Assembly (NCBI GenBank): GCA_913778145.1
Contig: CAJYVI010000156.1
Span: forward strand, 1 to 64,000
Reading direction: 5' to 3'
DNA length: 64,000 bases
Source of the DNA: an uncultured Pseudocitrobacter sp.
GTDB lineage: Bacteria; Pseudomonadota; Gammaproteobacteria; Enterobacterales; Enterobacteriaceae
Made by a program: the position numbers and the translations under genes. Positions 22,626 through 33,558 of the stretch are shown here, in pieces; within the stretch, counting starts at the first letter, position 1; every line of letters begins with the position of its first letter. Below the pieces are notes generated by a model that saw only the letters and a program-made list of their open reading frames with translations, did no database searches and was not told where the DNA came from.

Positions 22626-22783
22626 TCAGGTCTATCCCCTACGCCCGGTTTTCCCCGCCGGGCATCGCACGCCGCTCTCTACTCAATGCCCTCACACTCC
22701 CTGCGCTTATGTATAAATAAAGGAGTAAATGTAAATTATTGTATTTATTTTTCCATAAATGAGTGGTAGAAAGTTACGCGTTT

Positions 22784-22802
22784 GATAATGCTTCTCACAA
22801 TC
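22784..22802. promoter_or_regulatory. Fur box upstream of fiu
   Basis: GATAATGCTTCTCACAATC matches the 19-bp Fur consensus at 14 positions and lies about 100 bp before the fiu start. Iron repression through Fur is known for fiu in E. coli. Confidence 0.8.
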
Positions 22803-22904
22803 ATTCGCAAACGTATTTATAAAAACCTGCCGTGGCCGGGGCAAAGAACTGCCCTGCTGCCATCGTAAAAATAGCTCGCTAAAAATTATAAGACGCTCAT
22901 TAAT

Positions 22905-25193
22905 ATGGATAATAATCGCAATTTACCGTTCAACAGCTTTAGTTCGCTCACCTTCTTTACTGGCCTGTGCATCGGTTTAACCCCGGTCGGTCAGGCCGTT
23001 GCCGCCGATAGTAAGGATCAAAAACCCGGCGATACCCTGGTGGTTGAGGCGCAGGCTCCTTCCCTCTACGCGCCGCAAAAATCCGCTGATCCGAAATTTA
23101 GCCGCCCAATCGCGGATACCACGCGTACGGTTACCGTGATTTCCGACCAGGTGTTAAAAGATCAGGGTGTCAATAACCTGACCGATGCACTGAAAAACGT
23201 CCCGGGCGTGGGCGCGTTTTTTGCCGGGGAGAACGGTAGCTCATCGACAGGTGACGCCATTTATATGCGCGGCGCGGATACCTCAAACAGTATTTATATT
23301 GATGGCGTGCGTGATATCGGCAGCGTCTCGCGCGACACGTTCAACACCGAGCAGGTTGAAGTGATCAAAGGACCGTCGGGCAGCGACTATGGGCGCAGTG
23401 CGCCAACCGGTTCGATCAATATGATCAGCAAGCAGCCGCGCCTGGATTCCGGGATCGACGCCTCCGCCAGCATCGGCAGCGCGTGGTTCCGCCGCGGCAC
23501 GCTCGATATTAACGAAGCGATCGGCGAAACCTCCGCCGTGCGTCTGAACGTGATGGGCGAGAAAACTCACGACGCGGGCCGCGACAAAGTCCAGAACGAA
23601 CGGTACGGCGTTGCGCCTTCCGTCGCTTTCGGTTTGGGAACCGAAAACCGTCTTTACCTGAACTATCTGCACGTTACCCAGCACAACACCCCGGATGGCG
23701 GTATCCCGACTATCGGTCTGCCGGGCTACTCTGCGCCGAATGCCGCTACTTCCGCGCTCAACGGCTCCGGTAAGGTAAACACCAGCAACTTCTACGGTAC
23801 GGATTCCGATTACGACGACTCCACCACCGACACCGCCACCATGCGCTTCGAGCATGATTTCAACGACACCACGACGATTCGCAACACCACCCGCTGGTCA
23901 CGAGTGAAGCAGGATTACCTGATGACGGCGGTGATGGGCGGTGCCAGCAATATCGGCATGCCGGATCCGAACAACGTGGGAAGCTGGACCTGGACGCGCA
24001 CGCCGAACACCAAAGACGTGAGCAACAAGATCCTCACCAACCAGACCAACCTGACTTCAAAATTTTATACCGGTGCGGTCGGTCACGATATCAGTACTGG
24101 CGTAGAGTTCACCCGCGAGACGCAAACCAACTACGGCGTAAACGCCATTACCGCGCCGCCGGTGAATATCTACAGCCCAAACAGCAATATCAACGTCGGA
24201 AGCCTGCACCGTAACGGCGCGAACGCCAATGGGCAGACCGATACTTTTGGCATCTACGCCTTTGATACGCTGCAAATCACCCATGATTTCGAACTGAACG
24301 GCGGCATTCGTCTGGATAACTACCACACCGAATACGACAGTTCGACAGCCTGTGGCGGCTCTGGCCGTGGTGCGCTGACCTGCCCAACCGGTACGCCAAA
24401 AGGATCGCCAGTTAAAACGGTCGATACGGCGAAATCCGGCAACCTGGTGAACTGGAAAGCCGGTGCGCTCTATCACCTGACGGAACAGGGCAATATCTAT
24501 GTCAACTACGCGATTTCCCAGCAGCCTCCGGGCGGCAGCAACTTCGCGCTGGCGCAGGGCGGGACCGGGAATAGCGCCAACCGTACCGACTTCAAACCGC
24601 AAAAAGCGAAAACCAGCGAAGTGGGTACCAAGTGGCAGCTGTTTGAGAAACGCCTGCTGCTGACCGCCGCGCTGTTCCGCACCGATATTGAAAATGAAGT
24701 CGCCGAAAATGACGACGGTACCTATTCGCAATACGGTAAAAAACGCGTTGAAGGCTATGAGCTTTCACTGGCGGGCAATATCACCCCGGAGTGGCAGGTT
24801 ATTGGTGGTTATACCCAACAGAAAGCGTCAATTCGTGAAGGCGCGAATGTGGCGCAGGATGGAAGCTCTGCTCTTCCTTATACGCCAGAACATGCGTTTA
24901 CACTCTGGACGCAGTATCAGGCCACGGACGATCTTTCTGTAGGTGCTGGCGCGCGCTACGTAGGCAGCATGCACCGTGGCAGCGATGGTGCCGTCGGCAC
25001 GCCGTCCTACACCGAAGGCTACTGGGTCGCGGATGCTAAGCTGGGTTATCGCATCAACAGCAATCTCGATTTGCAGCTGAACGTCTACAACCTGTTTGAT
25101 ACGGACTACGTCGCCTCAATTAACAAGAGCGGCTACCGTTACCACCCGGGCGAGCCAAGAACGTTCCTGTTAACCGCGAACGTGCACTTCTAA
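22905..25193 (+). CDS. fiu: Catecholate siderophore TonB-dependent receptor
   Basis: A 762-residue outer-membrane receptor, close to the 760 residues of E. coli Fiu. After a signal peptide (about 1-33) come a TonB box-like GDTLVVEA, the plug domain ([32 protein letters not shown]) and a 22-strand barrel ending in FLLTANVHF with a terminal Phe. It takes up iron with catechol compounds such as dihydroxybenzoylserine and is energised by TonB. A Fur box lies upstream. ybiX follows after a hairpin in the same direction. Confidence 0.96.
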   Translation: MDNNRNLPFNSFSSLTFFTGLCIGLTPVGQAVAADSKDQKPGDTLVVEAQAPSLYAPQKSADPKFSRPIADTTRTVTVISDQVLKDQGVNNLTDALKNVPGVGAFFAGENGSSSTGDAIYMRGADTSNSIYIDGVRDIGSVSRDTFNTEQVEVIKGPSGSDYGRSAPTGSINMISKQPRLDSGIDASASIGSAWFRRGTLDINEAIGETSAVRLNVMGEKTHDAGRDKVQNERYGVAPSVAFGLGTENRLYLNYLHVTQHNTPDGGIPTIGLPGYSAPNAATSALNGSGKVNTSNFYGTDSDYDDSTTDTATMRFEHDFNDTTTIRNTTRWSRVKQDYLMTAVMGGASNIGMPDPNNVGSWTWTRTPNTKDVSNKILTNQTNLTSKFYTGAVGHDISTGVEFTRETQTNYGVNAITAPPVNIYSPNSNINVGSLHRNGANANGQTDTFGIYAFDTLQITHDFELNGGIRLDNYHTEYDSSTACGGSGRGALTCPTGTPKGSPVKTVDTAKSGNLVNWKAGALYHLTEQGNIYVNYAISQQPPGGSNFALAQGGTGNSANRTDFKPQKAKTSEVGTKWQLFEKRLLLTAALFRTDIENEVAENDDGTYSQYGKKRVEGYELSLAGNITPEWQVIGGYTQQKASIREGANVAQDGSSALPYTPEHAFTLWTQYQATDDLSVGAGARYVGSMHRGSDGAVGTPSYTEGYWVADAKLGYRINSNLDLQLNVYNLFDTDYVASINKSGYRYHPGEPRTFLLTANVHF

Positions 25194-25206
25194 TCACATT
25201 GCGGGC

Positions 25207-25235
25207 GCGCTGCGCTTCTCTGATAAGCGCAGCGC
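25207..25235 (+). repeat. Strong hairpin between fiu and ybiX
   Basis: GCGCTGCGCTT and AAGCGCAGCGC form an 11-bp perfect stem with a 7-nt loop, REP-like in character, in the 64-bp gap. It lacks a T-tract, so it more likely protects the fiu mRNA 3' end or tunes ybiX expression than terminates. Confidence 0.65.
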
Positions 25236-25257
25236 ATCAGGCAAGGAGAACCCTAAT

Positions 25258-25935
25258 ATGATGTACCACATCCCCGGCGTTCTGACCGCCGATGAACTTC
25301 ACCAGATGGCGGAGGACGTCAACCGCGCTCCGTGGATTGACGGTCGCGCGACCGTTGGCGCCCAGGGCGCGCAGGTAAAAAATAATCAGCAAATTGACAC
25401 TCACAGCCCGCTGTACGCCGCGCTGCAGGGGCGCGTTTTAAGGGCACTCAATCAGCACTCGCTATTTTTTGCCGCCGCGCTGCCAAAGACCCTCTCCACC
25501 CCGCTGTTTAACCGCTACCAGCAGCAAGAAACCTATGGTTTTCACGTAGATGGTGCGGTGCGCAGTCATCCGCAAAGCGGCTGGATGCGTACCGACCTCT
25601 CCGCCACGCTGTTTCTGAGCGACCCGGAAAGCTACGACGGCGGAGAACTGGTGGTGAATGATACCTACGGCCAGCACAGCGTAAAACTTCCGGCAGGTGA
25701 CCTGGTGCTCTACCCTTCAAGCAGCCTGCACTGCGTCACGCCCGTCACGCGCGGCGTGCGCATTGCGTCATTTTTGTGGATCCAGTCGATGATTCGCGAC
25801 GATAAACGCCGGGCGATGCTGTTCGACCTCGACCGCAATATTCAGACGCTGAAAGCCCGCCACGGTGAATCAGAAGAAGTGTTGTCGTTGCTCAATCTTT
25901 ATCACAACCTGCTGCGCGAGTGGTCTGAGATTTAG
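25258..25935 (+). CDS. ybiX: PKHD-type Fe(II)/2-oxoglutarate hydroxylase YbiX
   Basis: A 225-residue dioxygenase, the same length as E. coli YbiX. The iron ligands are visible as HVD ([10 protein letters not shown], about residue 97) and the distal histidine in [10 protein letters not shown], with the 2-oxoglutarate-binding arginine just after (GVRIASF). The substrate is unknown. Linkage to fiu suggests a role in iron or siderophore metabolism. Confidence 0.93.
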   Translation: MMYHIPGVLTADELHQMAEDVNRAPWIDGRATVGAQGAQVKNNQQIDTHSPLYAALQGRVLRALNQHSLFFAAALPKTLSTPLFNRYQQQETYGFHVDGAVRSHPQSGWMRTDLSATLFLSDPESYDGGELVVNDTYGQHSVKLPAGDLVLYPSSSLHCVTPVTRGVRIASFLWIQSMIRDDKRRAMLFDLDRNIQTLKARHGESEEVLSLLNLYHNLLREWSEI

Positions 25936-25962
25936 GCCTTGTCTGTACGCGATGCGCCCCCA

Positions 25963-25985
25963 TATTGAGTATAATTAGCTCAATA
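25963..25985. promoter_or_regulatory. Inverted repeat over the ybiI -10 box
   Basis: TATTGAG and CTCAATA are exact complements separated by 9 bp, and the perfect -10 TATAAT (25970-25975) lies inside. A repressor dimer site covering the ybiI promoter is likely; the regulator is unknown. Confidence 0.5.
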
Positions 25986-26004
25986 AATAATCAGGAGGTG
26001 AGCA

Positions 26005-26271
26005 ATGGCTTCAGGTTGGGCAAACGACGGTGCCGTGCAGGATCAAATCGACAGCACCATTGAAGATGCGGTGGCGCGGGCAAGAAGTGGTCTGCCGAAG
26101 GGCGAAAGCGCCAAATTTTGTGAAGAATGTGGGGAACCGATTCCAGAGGCGCGTCGGCAGGCGATTCCGGGTGTGCAGCTGTGCGTAAACTGCCAACAGG
26201 AGAAAGATTTACATAACTCTACATTTGCAGGATATAATCGCAGAGGATCGAAAGATAGCCAGCTTCGTTGA
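26005..26271 (+). CDS. ybiI: DksA/TraR-type zinc-finger protein YbiI
   Basis: An 88-residue protein with the C4 zinc finger CEECGEPIPEARRQ...CVNC (about residues 35-60) of the DksA/TraR family, as in E. coli YbiI. It lacks the long coiled-coil tip of DksA, so its effect on RNA polymerase is uncertain. AGGAGGTGAGC precedes the ATG. Confidence 0.92.
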   Translation: MASGWANDGAVQDQIDSTIEDAVARARSGLPKGESAKFCEECGEPIPEARRQAIPGVQLCVNCQQEKDLHNSTFAGYNRRGSKDSQLR

Positions 26272-26554
26272 CAGTTCTGTACCTGAAAATACAGCGCAAA
26301 CGGTTATCTTTACGACCACTTTTTTTGGCTAAATAAGTAGCAAAAAGTGCCTTAAATCATCGAGCAGTTTATTATCCCCCTCCGAAACCATTCATAGCGA
26401 AAATAATTTATTAATAATCAGTAAATTAATACTTATTCAAAATTTTTGATGAAGGCTGTCAATTCTCTTCGATTTATTCTTTCGCAATAAAACGTGATAC
26501 TCATCACATCGACAGAACATCGTCCCCGAACAAATAACCTGCGAGAGATTGAAA

Positions 26555-26815
26555 ATGAAAACTATCAAATATGCTGTTGCTGCTATTGCCCTTTCTACCC
26601 TGTCCTTTGGTGCTTTCGCTGCTGAAGCAGTAAGCGCGGCTCAGGCTCAGAACATGAATAAAATTGGTGTTGTTTCTGCGGAAGGCGCATCGACTCTGGA
26701 TGGTCTGGAAGCAAAACTGGCTGCGAAAGCAGAAGCGGCTGGCGCCTCTGCTTACAGCATCACCTCTGCTAACACCAACAACAAAGTTAGCGGTACTGCG
26801 GTTATCTACAAATAA
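26555..26815 (+). CDS. ybiJ: YbiJ, YhcN/DUF1471 small periplasmic protein
   Basis: An 86-residue exported protein with a signal peptide (about 1-22) and a DUF1471 domain ending KVSGTAVIYK. It is a paralog of mcbA at 5889. I chose the ATG at 26555, which matches E. coli YbiJ in length, over an in-frame TTG two codons upstream. The 280 bp before it are AT-rich and hold no gene that I can see. Confidence 0.93.
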   Translation: MKTIKYAVAAIALSTLSFGAFAAEAVSAAQAQNMNKIGVVSAEGASTLDGLEAKLAAKAEAAGASAYSITSANTNNKVSGTAVIYK

Positions 26816-26906
26816 CCGAAAGAATTAACTGCCAGAAGTTGTACCCCGCCAGCTTAACCCACTGGCGGCTGCTGTAACCCTCATTGAACTTGTTGATACC
26901 TTTTTG

Positions 26907-26936
26907 ACGCCCGGCATGCCACGCCGGGTTTTTTTT
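26907..26936 (+). terminator. Terminator after ybiJ
   Basis: CCCGGC and GCCGGG pair with a short ATGCCAC loop, followed by eight T residues. It also separates the convergent ybiB gene. Confidence 0.85.
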
Positions 26937-26952
26937 GGCCTTTTTCCGGCGA

Positions 26953-27915
26953 TTAATAAGACTCCGCCACCTTCGCCAGCCCCGCATCCAGCGACGCCAC
27001 TTCTCCTGCAGCCAGCAGGCAGCACGCCATCTGGATTTTCAGCGATTGCGGCACCGGTTCACTTCCTGCCACGCAGCGCTCAATCCAGCGCGCGGTCACT
27101 TCCGGATCTTTTCCTTCAGGCAAAACATCGTTTGCTGTTTCCGTCTGCCGTTCGCTCACAATGCGCGTACCTTGTGCATCAATCAGCGTGATTTGCGGGC
27201 AACGCTGCGGGTTAGCGTACACTTCGCCTTCTGTACCGTGCATCAGCAGCCCGCGGCCGCCGATATCCGAGAAAAATTTCGCGACTTTGCCCACATACTC
27301 CGGGTGAGAAACGCTCGACAGGCGCAGCGCGGCATCTTCAGCGAATGGCGTCGCCAGCTTCGCCAGGGTATGCGCACTGTTGCGCACGCCCATCCGCCAG
27401 CGCATGGAAAGCTGTTTTTCCAGCGACGGACACAGCGCGCCTACCGGGATATACACCGGTTGATGACCATCAAGTTTGGCCTGCGCCTGCCCGGCATGGC
27501 GGGTAGGTTCAATGCCCAGCAGTTCAAAAATGGTTTCGCTGATAACCCGGGTCGGGTCTTCACTCACGCCGTGTACTACCACCGGAAAGCCAATTTTGTG
27601 CAGCAGAATAGCCAGCAGCGGCGTCAGGTTGGCCTGTTTGCGCGCGCCGTTATAGCTTGGAATAACAATCGGCATCGGTTTACCCACAGGCGGCTTAAGG
27701 CGCAGAGTGTGCTGCTGCATCGCCTCGTAGAAGCCCAGCATCTCGGCCTCGCCTTCCCCTTTAATGCGCAGCGCAATCAGGATGCCGCCCATTTCGAGAT
27801 CCGGCACATCGCCATTCAGCATGTGGGTATAGAGACTGCGGGCGGTGTCCTGATCGAGGTCGCGGGCATGGTTTTTCCCCCGGCCAATCTCTTTAATCAC
27901 ATTGCGTAAATCCAT
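26953..27915 (-). CDS. ybiB: TrpD2-type DNA-binding protein YbiB
   Basis: A 320-residue protein of the anthranilate phosphoribosyltransferase fold (TrpD2 group), identical in length to E. coli YbiB. The glycosyltransferase family motifs are present but altered (HGTEGEVYAN, SYNGARKQ), consistent with the known non-enzymatic, nucleic-acid-binding role of the E. coli protein. It follows dinG by 30 bp on the same strand, so it is probably LexA-controlled with it. Confidence 0.92.
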   Translation of the reverse strand: MDLRNVIKEIGRGKNHARDLDQDTARSLYTHMLNGDVPDLEMGGILIALRIKGEGEAEMLGFYEAMQQHTLRLKPPVGKPMPIVIPSYNGARKQANLTPLLAILLHKIGFPVVVHGVSEDPTRVISETIFELLGIEPTRHAGQAQAKLDGHQPVYIPVGALCPSLEKQLSMRWRMGVRNSAHTLAKLATPFAEDAALRLSSVSHPEYVGKVAKFFSDIGGRGLLMHGTEGEVYANPQRCPQITLIDAQGTRIVSERQTETANDVLPEGKDPEVTARWIERCVAGSEPVPQSLKIQMACCLLAAGEVASLDAGLAKVAESY

Positions 27916-27945
27916 CAGATGCTCCTTGTCCGGTATCGCGCCCGA

Positions 27946-30090
27946 TTAGCGTTTTTTGCGACGGGTCGTTTTGGCTTTGCTTTTTACTTTAACATCGGGC
28001 ACCGGGGGTTGCTCAATAGGAAATACCGGTAGCGCATTTAACAGGCGTTGGCCGTAGTTTTTGGTCAACAGGCGCTTATCGTAAATCACCACTTCGCCCC
28101 AGCAGCCGTGGCTGCGAATAAGGCGCCCCACCTGTTGAATGAGGTTAAACGACGCGCTGGGCAGACTCTGCACTTCGAACGGATAACGGTTCAGGCTTTT
28201 CAGCCATTCACCTTCGGTAATCACCACCGGGCTGTCGATGGGCGGGAAAGCAATTTTGTGAATATGCACCTGGCTTAGCAGCTCGCCTTTTAAATCGAGG
28301 CCTTCTGCAAATGATTGTAGCCCGACCAGCACGCTGCGCTCGCCGTTTTCCACGCGTTTACGATGCAGTTCAACCAGCCGGTAACGCGGTTGGTCGCCCT
28401 GTACCAGCAGCAAAAGGCGTAAATCGGTGACGTGCTCCAGAAAACGCTGCATCGCGCGGTTGCTAGCGAACAGCACCAGCATCCCTTTATGCTTTTTGCT
28501 TTCCAGTTCCTGACGGAAATAGGCCGCCATTTCCGCAATGTGTAGCTCTTCGTTTTCCATCAACGGCTCGTAGCGCATTTGCGGGATCACGATTTTGCCC
28601 TGCTCAACGTGATTAAACGGCGAATCGAGCGCCACAAAGCGGTCGCCCGCTTTCTCTTTCAGGCCGCTCATTTCCTGTAAGCGCGAGAAGCTGTTGAGAG
28701 ACCGCAGCGTCGCGGAAGTCACCACAATGTGCGGCACGCTGCGCCATAGCAGGCGTTCCAGTTGATCGCTGACGCGGATCCCCACGCAGTTAAACCACAG
28801 ATGCATTTGCCCATCGCGCGTGTCGCGGGTCGCCCACTTAGAGACCGGTGCGCCGGACGCCTGCGCCAGCGACGCCAGACGCCAGAGCTTGCTTTGCGCC
28901 TCAAACATGCCCAGTGCGCGGTTCATTTGCAGGATAACCCGATGCAAACGCACGATATCGTGCGAACCGGTTTTCTCGCTGAGATCGTTTAAAAACAGTT
29001 CCGCCAGCCCGCGCAGCATCTCGGTAAGCTTTGCCAGCCGCTGGACAATTTCCATGACCTCTTCCGGAAGCTCGCCCATCGCAAAGCGGTGTTCCGCTTC
29101 CTGGGCCGCCGGGAGATATAAATTCAGAATGTTATTAAGTGAGGCAATCAGTTCGTAAAGTTCTTCACAGTGCGCAGTCAAACGCTCCGGAATCGCCAGC
29201 GGCGGCGTAGTTTTCGGACGAAACTGCTCCATGCAGGTCGCCACCAGCTTAACGAAAAGATCGAGCTGCAGGCGATACCAGGGCGCGGTAATTTCGGCGC
29301 TCATCTCCAGCGCATCGCGTGCGACATCCGGCAGATGATGGCCTTCATCCAGCACCAGCAGCAGGTTTTTTGGCTCCGGCAGTACCGCTTCACTTTCCAT
29401 CGCCGCCATGACCAGCGCATGGTTAGCGACCACCACTTCGGCTTCCTGAATCTCGCGTCTCGCCACGAAGAATGGGCACTCACGATAGTAGAGGCAGTTG
29501 CGGTTCAGGCAGCTTGCTTTGTCGGTGCTCAGGCGTCGCCATAAATCATCGTTAATCGCGATATCCGTGTGATCGCGCAGGCCATCCCATTTATAGCTGT
29601 CGAGGTCAGCCTTCAGTTTCGCGCAGCGCTTCTGCTCTTCCTGATTGTTCGGCGTGAGGTCGTCATCCAGAAACGCGAGCAAATCCTGCTGGTTTGGCTC
29701 AGTGCTTGCCAGCCCGTTGAGGTTACGCGGGCAAACGTAGCGCCCACGCCCGAAGGCGGCAGTAAATTTAAGATCCGGGATGATTTTGCGCAGCAACGGG
29801 AGATCTTTACTGTAGATCTGATCCTGCAACGCGACGTTGGCGGTACTGACCACCAGCGTTTTTTGCTCTTCCCTGGCAATCGCAATACCGGGAATGAGAT
29901 AAGAAAGGGTTTTCCCGACGCCGGTCGGCGCTTCGATAGCCAGATGCCGCCCCTCTTCCCCGGCGAGCGTTTTTGCCACGTCAGCAATCATCTGCCGCTG
30001 CGGCGCACGGGGAATAAAGTCCGGGATCTGTTCCTGAAGCGCCTTATACCAGGCGGCGATTTGCGCTTTCAGCGCAGCGGTCAATGCCAT
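27946..30090 (-). CDS. dinG: ATP-dependent DNA helicase DinG
   Basis: A 714-residue XPD-like superfamily 2 helicase. Walker A is APTGVGKTLSYL (near residue 55), the DEGH motif lies in VLDEGHHLPD, and the iron-sulfur cluster cysteines are visible in RYVCPRN and SCLNRNCLYYRECPFF. It resolves R-loops and other structures during DNA damage. A LexA box precedes the start. Confidence 0.96.
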   Translation of the reverse strand: MALTAALKAQIAAWYKALQEQIPDFIPRAPQRQMIADVAKTLAGEEGRHLAIEAPTGVGKTLSYLIPGIAIAREEQKTLVVSTANVALQDQIYSKDLPLLRKIIPDLKFTAAFGRGRYVCPRNLNGLASTEPNQQDLLAFLDDDLTPNNQEEQKRCAKLKADLDSYKWDGLRDHTDIAINDDLWRRLSTDKASCLNRNCLYYRECPFFVARREIQEAEVVVANHALVMAAMESEAVLPEPKNLLLVLDEGHHLPDVARDALEMSAEITAPWYRLQLDLFVKLVATCMEQFRPKTTPPLAIPERLTAHCEELYELIASLNNILNLYLPAAQEAEHRFAMGELPEEVMEIVQRLAKLTEMLRGLAELFLNDLSEKTGSHDIVRLHRVILQMNRALGMFEAQSKLWRLASLAQASGAPVSKWATRDTRDGQMHLWFNCVGIRVSDQLERLLWRSVPHIVVTSATLRSLNSFSRLQEMSGLKEKAGDRFVALDSPFNHVEQGKIVIPQMRYEPLMENEELHIAEMAAYFRQELESKKHKGMLVLFASNRAMQRFLEHVTDLRLLLLVQGDQPRYRLVELHRKRVENGERSVLVGLQSFAEGLDLKGELLSQVHIHKIAFPPIDSPVVITEGEWLKSLNRYPFEVQSLPSASFNLIQQVGRLIRSHGCWGEVVIYDKRLLTKNYGQRLLNALPVFPIEQPPVPDVKVKSKAKTTRRKKR

Positions 30091-30104
30091 GAGAAAACCT
30101 GAAA

Positions 30105-30124
30105 TACTGTATAAACAGCCACTA
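30105..30124. promoter_or_regulatory. lexA box: LexA (SOS) box upstream of dinG
   Basis: TACTGTATAAACAGCCACTA differs from the E. coli dinG SOS box at about one position and lies 15 bp before the start codon. It should place dinG and ybiB under SOS control. Confidence 0.85.
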
Positions 30125-30150
30125 TTGTGGCACTTTCTTACGCAGGCGGC

Positions 30151-30180
30151 AAAAAATAAAGCCCGGCTTGCGGCCAGGCT
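30151..30180 (-). terminator. Terminator after rhlE
   Basis: On the minus strand AGCCTGG pairs with CCGGGCT around CCGCAAG and is followed by TTATTTTTT, about 60 bp after the rhlE stop. It insulates dinG from rhlE transcription. Confidence 0.8.
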
Positions 30181-30239
30181 TCAGAAATTTGCTTCAGGGC
30201 GGAGGTGCTTGGATTATCCGCCCTGTGCCAGGTAAACCG

Positions 30240-31631
30240 TTATTGCGCAGCAGACGGTTTACGCGGGCGACGGCGTCGCTGTTGTTCGCCTGCCGGTTTG
30301 GCATCGCCAATGCGGCGAGACTGTTTCGGTTTGGCGTCAGATTTCGGCGCACCGCCTTCGCTGCGACGTGGCTGTTGCTGCCCACGGCCCTGGCTTTGAC
30401 CCTGACCTTGCGGGCGACCGCCTTGTCCACGACCTCCGCCGTTGCCGCCACGCTGCTGGCGACCGTTCTGGATCGGTTCCGCTTTGATAGACGGATCTGG
30501 CTCGTAGCCCGGCAGTGCAATACGCGGGATCTCTTTTTTCAGCAGTTTTTCGATATCACGCAGCAGTTTGTGTTCATCGACACATACCAGCGACAGCGCT
30601 TCACCGGTTGCCGCCGCACGGCCGGTACGGCCAATACGGTGCACGTAATCTTCCGGCACGTTTGGCAGCTCGTAGTTCACGACGTGCGGCAGTTCTTCGA
30701 TATCCAGACCTCGCGCGGCGATGTCGGTTGCCACCAGCACGCGGATATCGCCGGATTTAAAATCAGCCAGCGCACGGGTACGCGCCCCCTGCGATTTGTT
30801 ACCGTGAATAGCCGCACTGCGGATGCCATCTTTATTCAGCTGCTCTGCCAGGTGGTTTGCACCGTGTTTGGTACGGGTAAAGACCAGCACCTGACGCCAG
30901 TCACCCTGGCCAATCATCTGTGACAGCAGTTCCCGTTTACGTTTCTTATCAACGAAATGCACGTGCTGCGTCACCTGCTCTGAGGCGGTATTACGACGCG
31001 CGACTTCGATTTCCAGCGGGTTATGCAGCAGCTTTTCCGCCAGCGCTTTAATGTCATCGGAGAACGTTGCAGAGAACAGCAGGTTCTGACGCTTGGCCGG
31101 CAGTTTTGCCAGCACGCGGCGGATATCATGGATGAAGCCCATATCGAGCATACGGTCCGCTTCATCCAGCACCAGAATTTCGATGCCGTCGAGTTTTACC
31201 GCGTTTTGATGTTCCAGGTCCAGCAGACGTCCCGGCGTTGCCACCAACACATCAACGCCACCGCGCAGCTTCATCATCTGCGGATTGATGCTCACGCCGC
31301 CAAATACCACCAGCGAACGAATGTTCAGATACTGGCTGTATTCACGCACGTTTTCGCCAATTTGCGCAGCGAGTTCACGGGTTGGCGTGAGGATCAGCGC
31401 GCGCACCGGGCGACGCCCCTTGGCATGCGGCTGAGTGGTAATCAGATGCTGCAACAGCGGCAGCGTAAAGCCTGCCGTTTTACCGGTACCGGTTTGGGCG
31501 CTGGCCATCAGGTCACGGCCCTGTAATACCGCAGGAATGGCTTGCTGCTGAATGGGGGTGGGTTCGCGATAGCCAAGCTCAACAACGGCACGCAAAATTT
31601 CAGGGCTAAGCCCCAGGGAATCAAAAGACAT
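30240..31631 (-). CDS. rhlE: DEAD-box RNA helicase RhlE
   Basis: A 463-residue DEAD-box helicase implicated in ribosome maturation. It shows Walker A ([12 protein letters not shown], near residue 45), DEAD ([13 protein letters not shown]), SAT (LFSATF) and the HRIGRTGR motif. The C-terminal tail of about 85 residues is rich in Gly, Gln and Arg, a typical disordered RNA-binding extension. Transcribed divergently from cecR. Confidence 0.96.
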   Translation of the reverse strand: MSFDSLGLSPEILRAVVELGYREPTPIQQQAIPAVLQGRDLMASAQTGTGKTAGFTLPLLQHLITTQPHAKGRRPVRALILTPTRELAAQIGENVREYSQYLNIRSLVVFGGVSINPQMMKLRGGVDVLVATPGRLLDLEHQNAVKLDGIEILVLDEADRMLDMGFIHDIRRVLAKLPAKRQNLLFSATFSDDIKALAEKLLHNPLEIEVARRNTASEQVTQHVHFVDKKRKRELLSQMIGQGDWRQVLVFTRTKHGANHLAEQLNKDGIRSAAIHGNKSQGARTRALADFKSGDIRVLVATDIAARGLDIEELPHVVNYELPNVPEDYVHRIGRTGRAAATGEALSLVCVDEHKLLRDIEKLLKKEIPRIALPGYEPDPSIKAEPIQNGRQQRGGNGGGRGQGGRPQGQGQSQGRGQQQPRRSEGGAPKSDAKPKQSRRIGDAKPAGEQQRRRRPRKPSAAQ

Positions 31632-31857
31632 AATTACTCCACACCCACCCCGACCGCATGCGGTGTAGTTTTCGAGGGGATTACAAACCAGATAATGACA
31701 AAAACCACAATGTCATGAAGGGCCGGAGTGTAGCAGCTTTTGTGACCTGGCGCATAAAATATCTCGCCAGCCAGGTGGCCTGCGAGGCGGTGAAAATTCT
31801 GTGTTTTCGCCGTTTTTTGCGTATGCGACTGGACAAGCTCAAAATTCAGTCATAATG

Positions 31858-31877
31858 TTAATCAATCGATTGATTAA
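31858..31877. promoter_or_regulatory. Perfect 20-bp palindrome, CecR operator
   Basis: TTAATCAATCGATTGATTAA is its own reverse complement and lies 14 bp upstream of the cecR ATG, in the rhlE-cecR divergent region. CecR of E. coli autoregulates cecR-ybhGFSR and also represses rhlE from a site in this interval. A TetR-type dimer site is the natural reading. Confidence 0.85.
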
Positions 31878-31891
31878 TTTTGTGTGACGCG

Positions 31892-32569
31892 ATGAATACG
31901 ACTCCCATCACCACCAAAGGCGAGCAGGCCAAAAGCCAGCTCATCGCCGCCGCGCTGGCTCAGTTTGGCGAGTATGGTCTGCACGCAACTACCCGGGATA
32001 TCGCGGCCCAGGCCGGGCAGAACATTGCGGCGATAACCTACTACTTCGGCTCAAAAGATGACTTGTATCTCGCCTGCGCCCAGTGGATTGCTGACTTTAT
32101 CGGTGAGAATTTCCGCCCGCATGTACAGGCCGCAGAGGAACTCTTCGCCCAGCCAGAGCCTGATAAAGCCGCCATTCACGAACTGATTTTGCGCGCGTGC
32201 CGGCACATGATCCTGCTGTTGACGCAAGAGGATACGGTCAATCTCAGTAAGTTTATTTCACGCGAACAGTTTTCGCCCACCGCCGCGTATCAGCATATTC
32301 ACGATCGGGTGATTGCGCCGATGCACACGCATCTTACGCATCTGATTGCCGCCTATACCGGGCGCGATCCGCACGACACGCAAACTATTCTGCACACGCA
32401 CGCCCTGCTCGGCGAGATCCTCGCGTTTCGACTAGGTCGCGAGACCATTTTGCTGCGCGCCGGATGGGCGCGATTTGATGACGAGAAAGCCGAACAGATT
32501 TTCCAGGTGGTGAGCTGCCACATCGATTTCATTTTGCAGGGACTAACGCAAAGGAGCCTGAAACAATGA
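31892..32569 (+). CDS. cecR: TetR-family repressor CecR
   Basis: A 225-residue TetR-type repressor. The helix-turn-helix is clear at residues about 25-50 ([27 protein letters not shown]), followed by a ligand-binding domain. In E. coli it controls the ybhGFSR exporter and affects sensitivity to cefoperazone and chloramphenicol. I chose ATG 31892; an in-frame GTG four codons upstream is possible. The stop overlaps the ybhG ATG by 4 bp (ATGA). Confidence 0.93.
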   Translation: MNTTPITTKGEQAKSQLIAAALAQFGEYGLHATTRDIAAQAGQNIAAITYYFGSKDDLYLACAQWIADFIGENFRPHVQAAEELFAQPEPDKAAIHELILRACRHMILLLTQEDTVNLSKFISREQFSPTAAYQHIHDRVIAPMHTHLTHLIAAYTGRDPHDTQTILHTHALLGEILAFRLGRETILLRAGWARFDDEKAEQIFQVVSCHIDFILQGLTQRSLKQ

Positions 32570-33558
32570 AGAAACCGGTCATTATTGCACTGGTGCTGGT
32601 GCTGATTGTTGCCGCCATCGGCGGAACCTGGTGGTATCAGAGCCGCCAGGACAACGGGCTGACGCTTTACGGCAACGTGGATATTCGCACCGTCAATATG
32701 AGTTTCCGCGTCGGGGGCCGTTTGCAGTCATTAACCGTGGATGAAGGCGATGCCATTAAAGCCGGGCAAACGCTGGGGCAGCTTGATAAAGCGCCCTATG
32801 AAAACGCGCTAATGCAGGCGAAAGCCAACGTCTCAACCGCCCAGGCACAATATGACCTGATGATGGCGGGTTATCGGGCAGAAGAGATTGCCCAGGCCGC
32901 CGCCGCCGTGAAACAGGCGCAGGCCGCCTATGACTACGCGCAGAACTTTTACGCACGTCAGCAGGGGCTGTGGAAAAGCCGCACTATCTCTGCCAACGAT
33001 CTGGAAAATGCGCGTTCCTCACGTGACCAGGCGCTGGCAACGCTGAAATCGGCGCAGGATAAACTAAGCCAGTACCGTGCCGGGAATCGTCCGCAGGAAA
33101 TTGCCCAGGCGAAAGCCAACCTTGAACAGGCGCAGGCGCAGCTGGCGCAATCGACGCTCGACCTGCACGACACCACGCTGGTGGCGCCGTCGGACGGCAC
33201 TCTGCTTACCCGCGCGGTAGAACCCGGCAGCATGCTCAATGCAGGCAGCACCGCCCTCACCCTTTCGCTCACGCGCCCGGTGTGGGTGCGCGCCTACGTG
33301 GATGAAAAGAACCTCAATCAGGCGCAGCCGGGGCGGGAAATACTGCTTTATACCGACGGTCGTCCGGATAAGCCTTATCACGGCAAAATTGGCTTCGTAT
33401 CGCCCACCGCAGAATTTACACCGAAAACCGTTGAGACGCCGGACCTGCGTACCGATCTCGTTTATCGCCTGCGTATTATCGTGACCGATGCCGACGACAC
33501 ACTGCGCCAGGGAATGCCGGTGACGTTGAAATTTAACGATGAGTCGCGCCATGAGTGA
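32566..33558 (+). CDS. ybhG: Membrane-fusion (HlyD-type) periplasmic adaptor
   Basis: A 330-residue adaptor with an N-terminal membrane anchor (about 5-24), a lipoyl-like half domain ([18 protein letters not shown]), a long alpha-helical hairpin with repeated AQA patterns (about 85-205) and a beta-barrel domain. It should connect the inner-membrane YbhFSR ABC transporter to an outer-membrane channel. The gene overlaps cecR by 4 bp and ybhF by 8 bp. Confidence 0.94.
   Translation: MKKPVIIALVLVLIVAAIGGTWWYQSRQDNGLTLYGNVDIRTVNMSFRVGGRLQSLTVDEGDAIKAGQTLGQLDKAPYENALMQAKANVSTAQAQYDLMMAGYRAEEIAQAAAAVKQAQAAYDYAQNFYARQQGLWKSRTISANDLENARSSRDQALATLKSAQDKLSQYRAGNRPQEIAQAKANLEQAQAQLAQSTLDLHDTTLVAPSDGTLLTRAVEPGSMLNAGSTALTLSLTRPVWVRAYVDEKNLNQAQPGREILLYTDGRPDKPYHGKIGFVSPTAEFTPKTVETPDLRTDLVYRLRIIVTDADDTLRQGMPVTLKFNDESRHE

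Noticed and set aside
22626-22700. CCCGG...CCGGG hairpin after the adhesin gene as a terminator
   Set aside because: The stem is short and no T-tract follows, so I did not call it.
26935-27909. Open frame of 324 codons on the plus strand opposite ybiB
   Set aside because: ybiB on the other strand is a clear orthologue with normal start and operon context; the antisense product has no recognisable features.
31658-31855. 65-codon frame between rhlE and cecR
   Set aside because: It lies in the divergent control region, has no signals and ends against the CecR operator.
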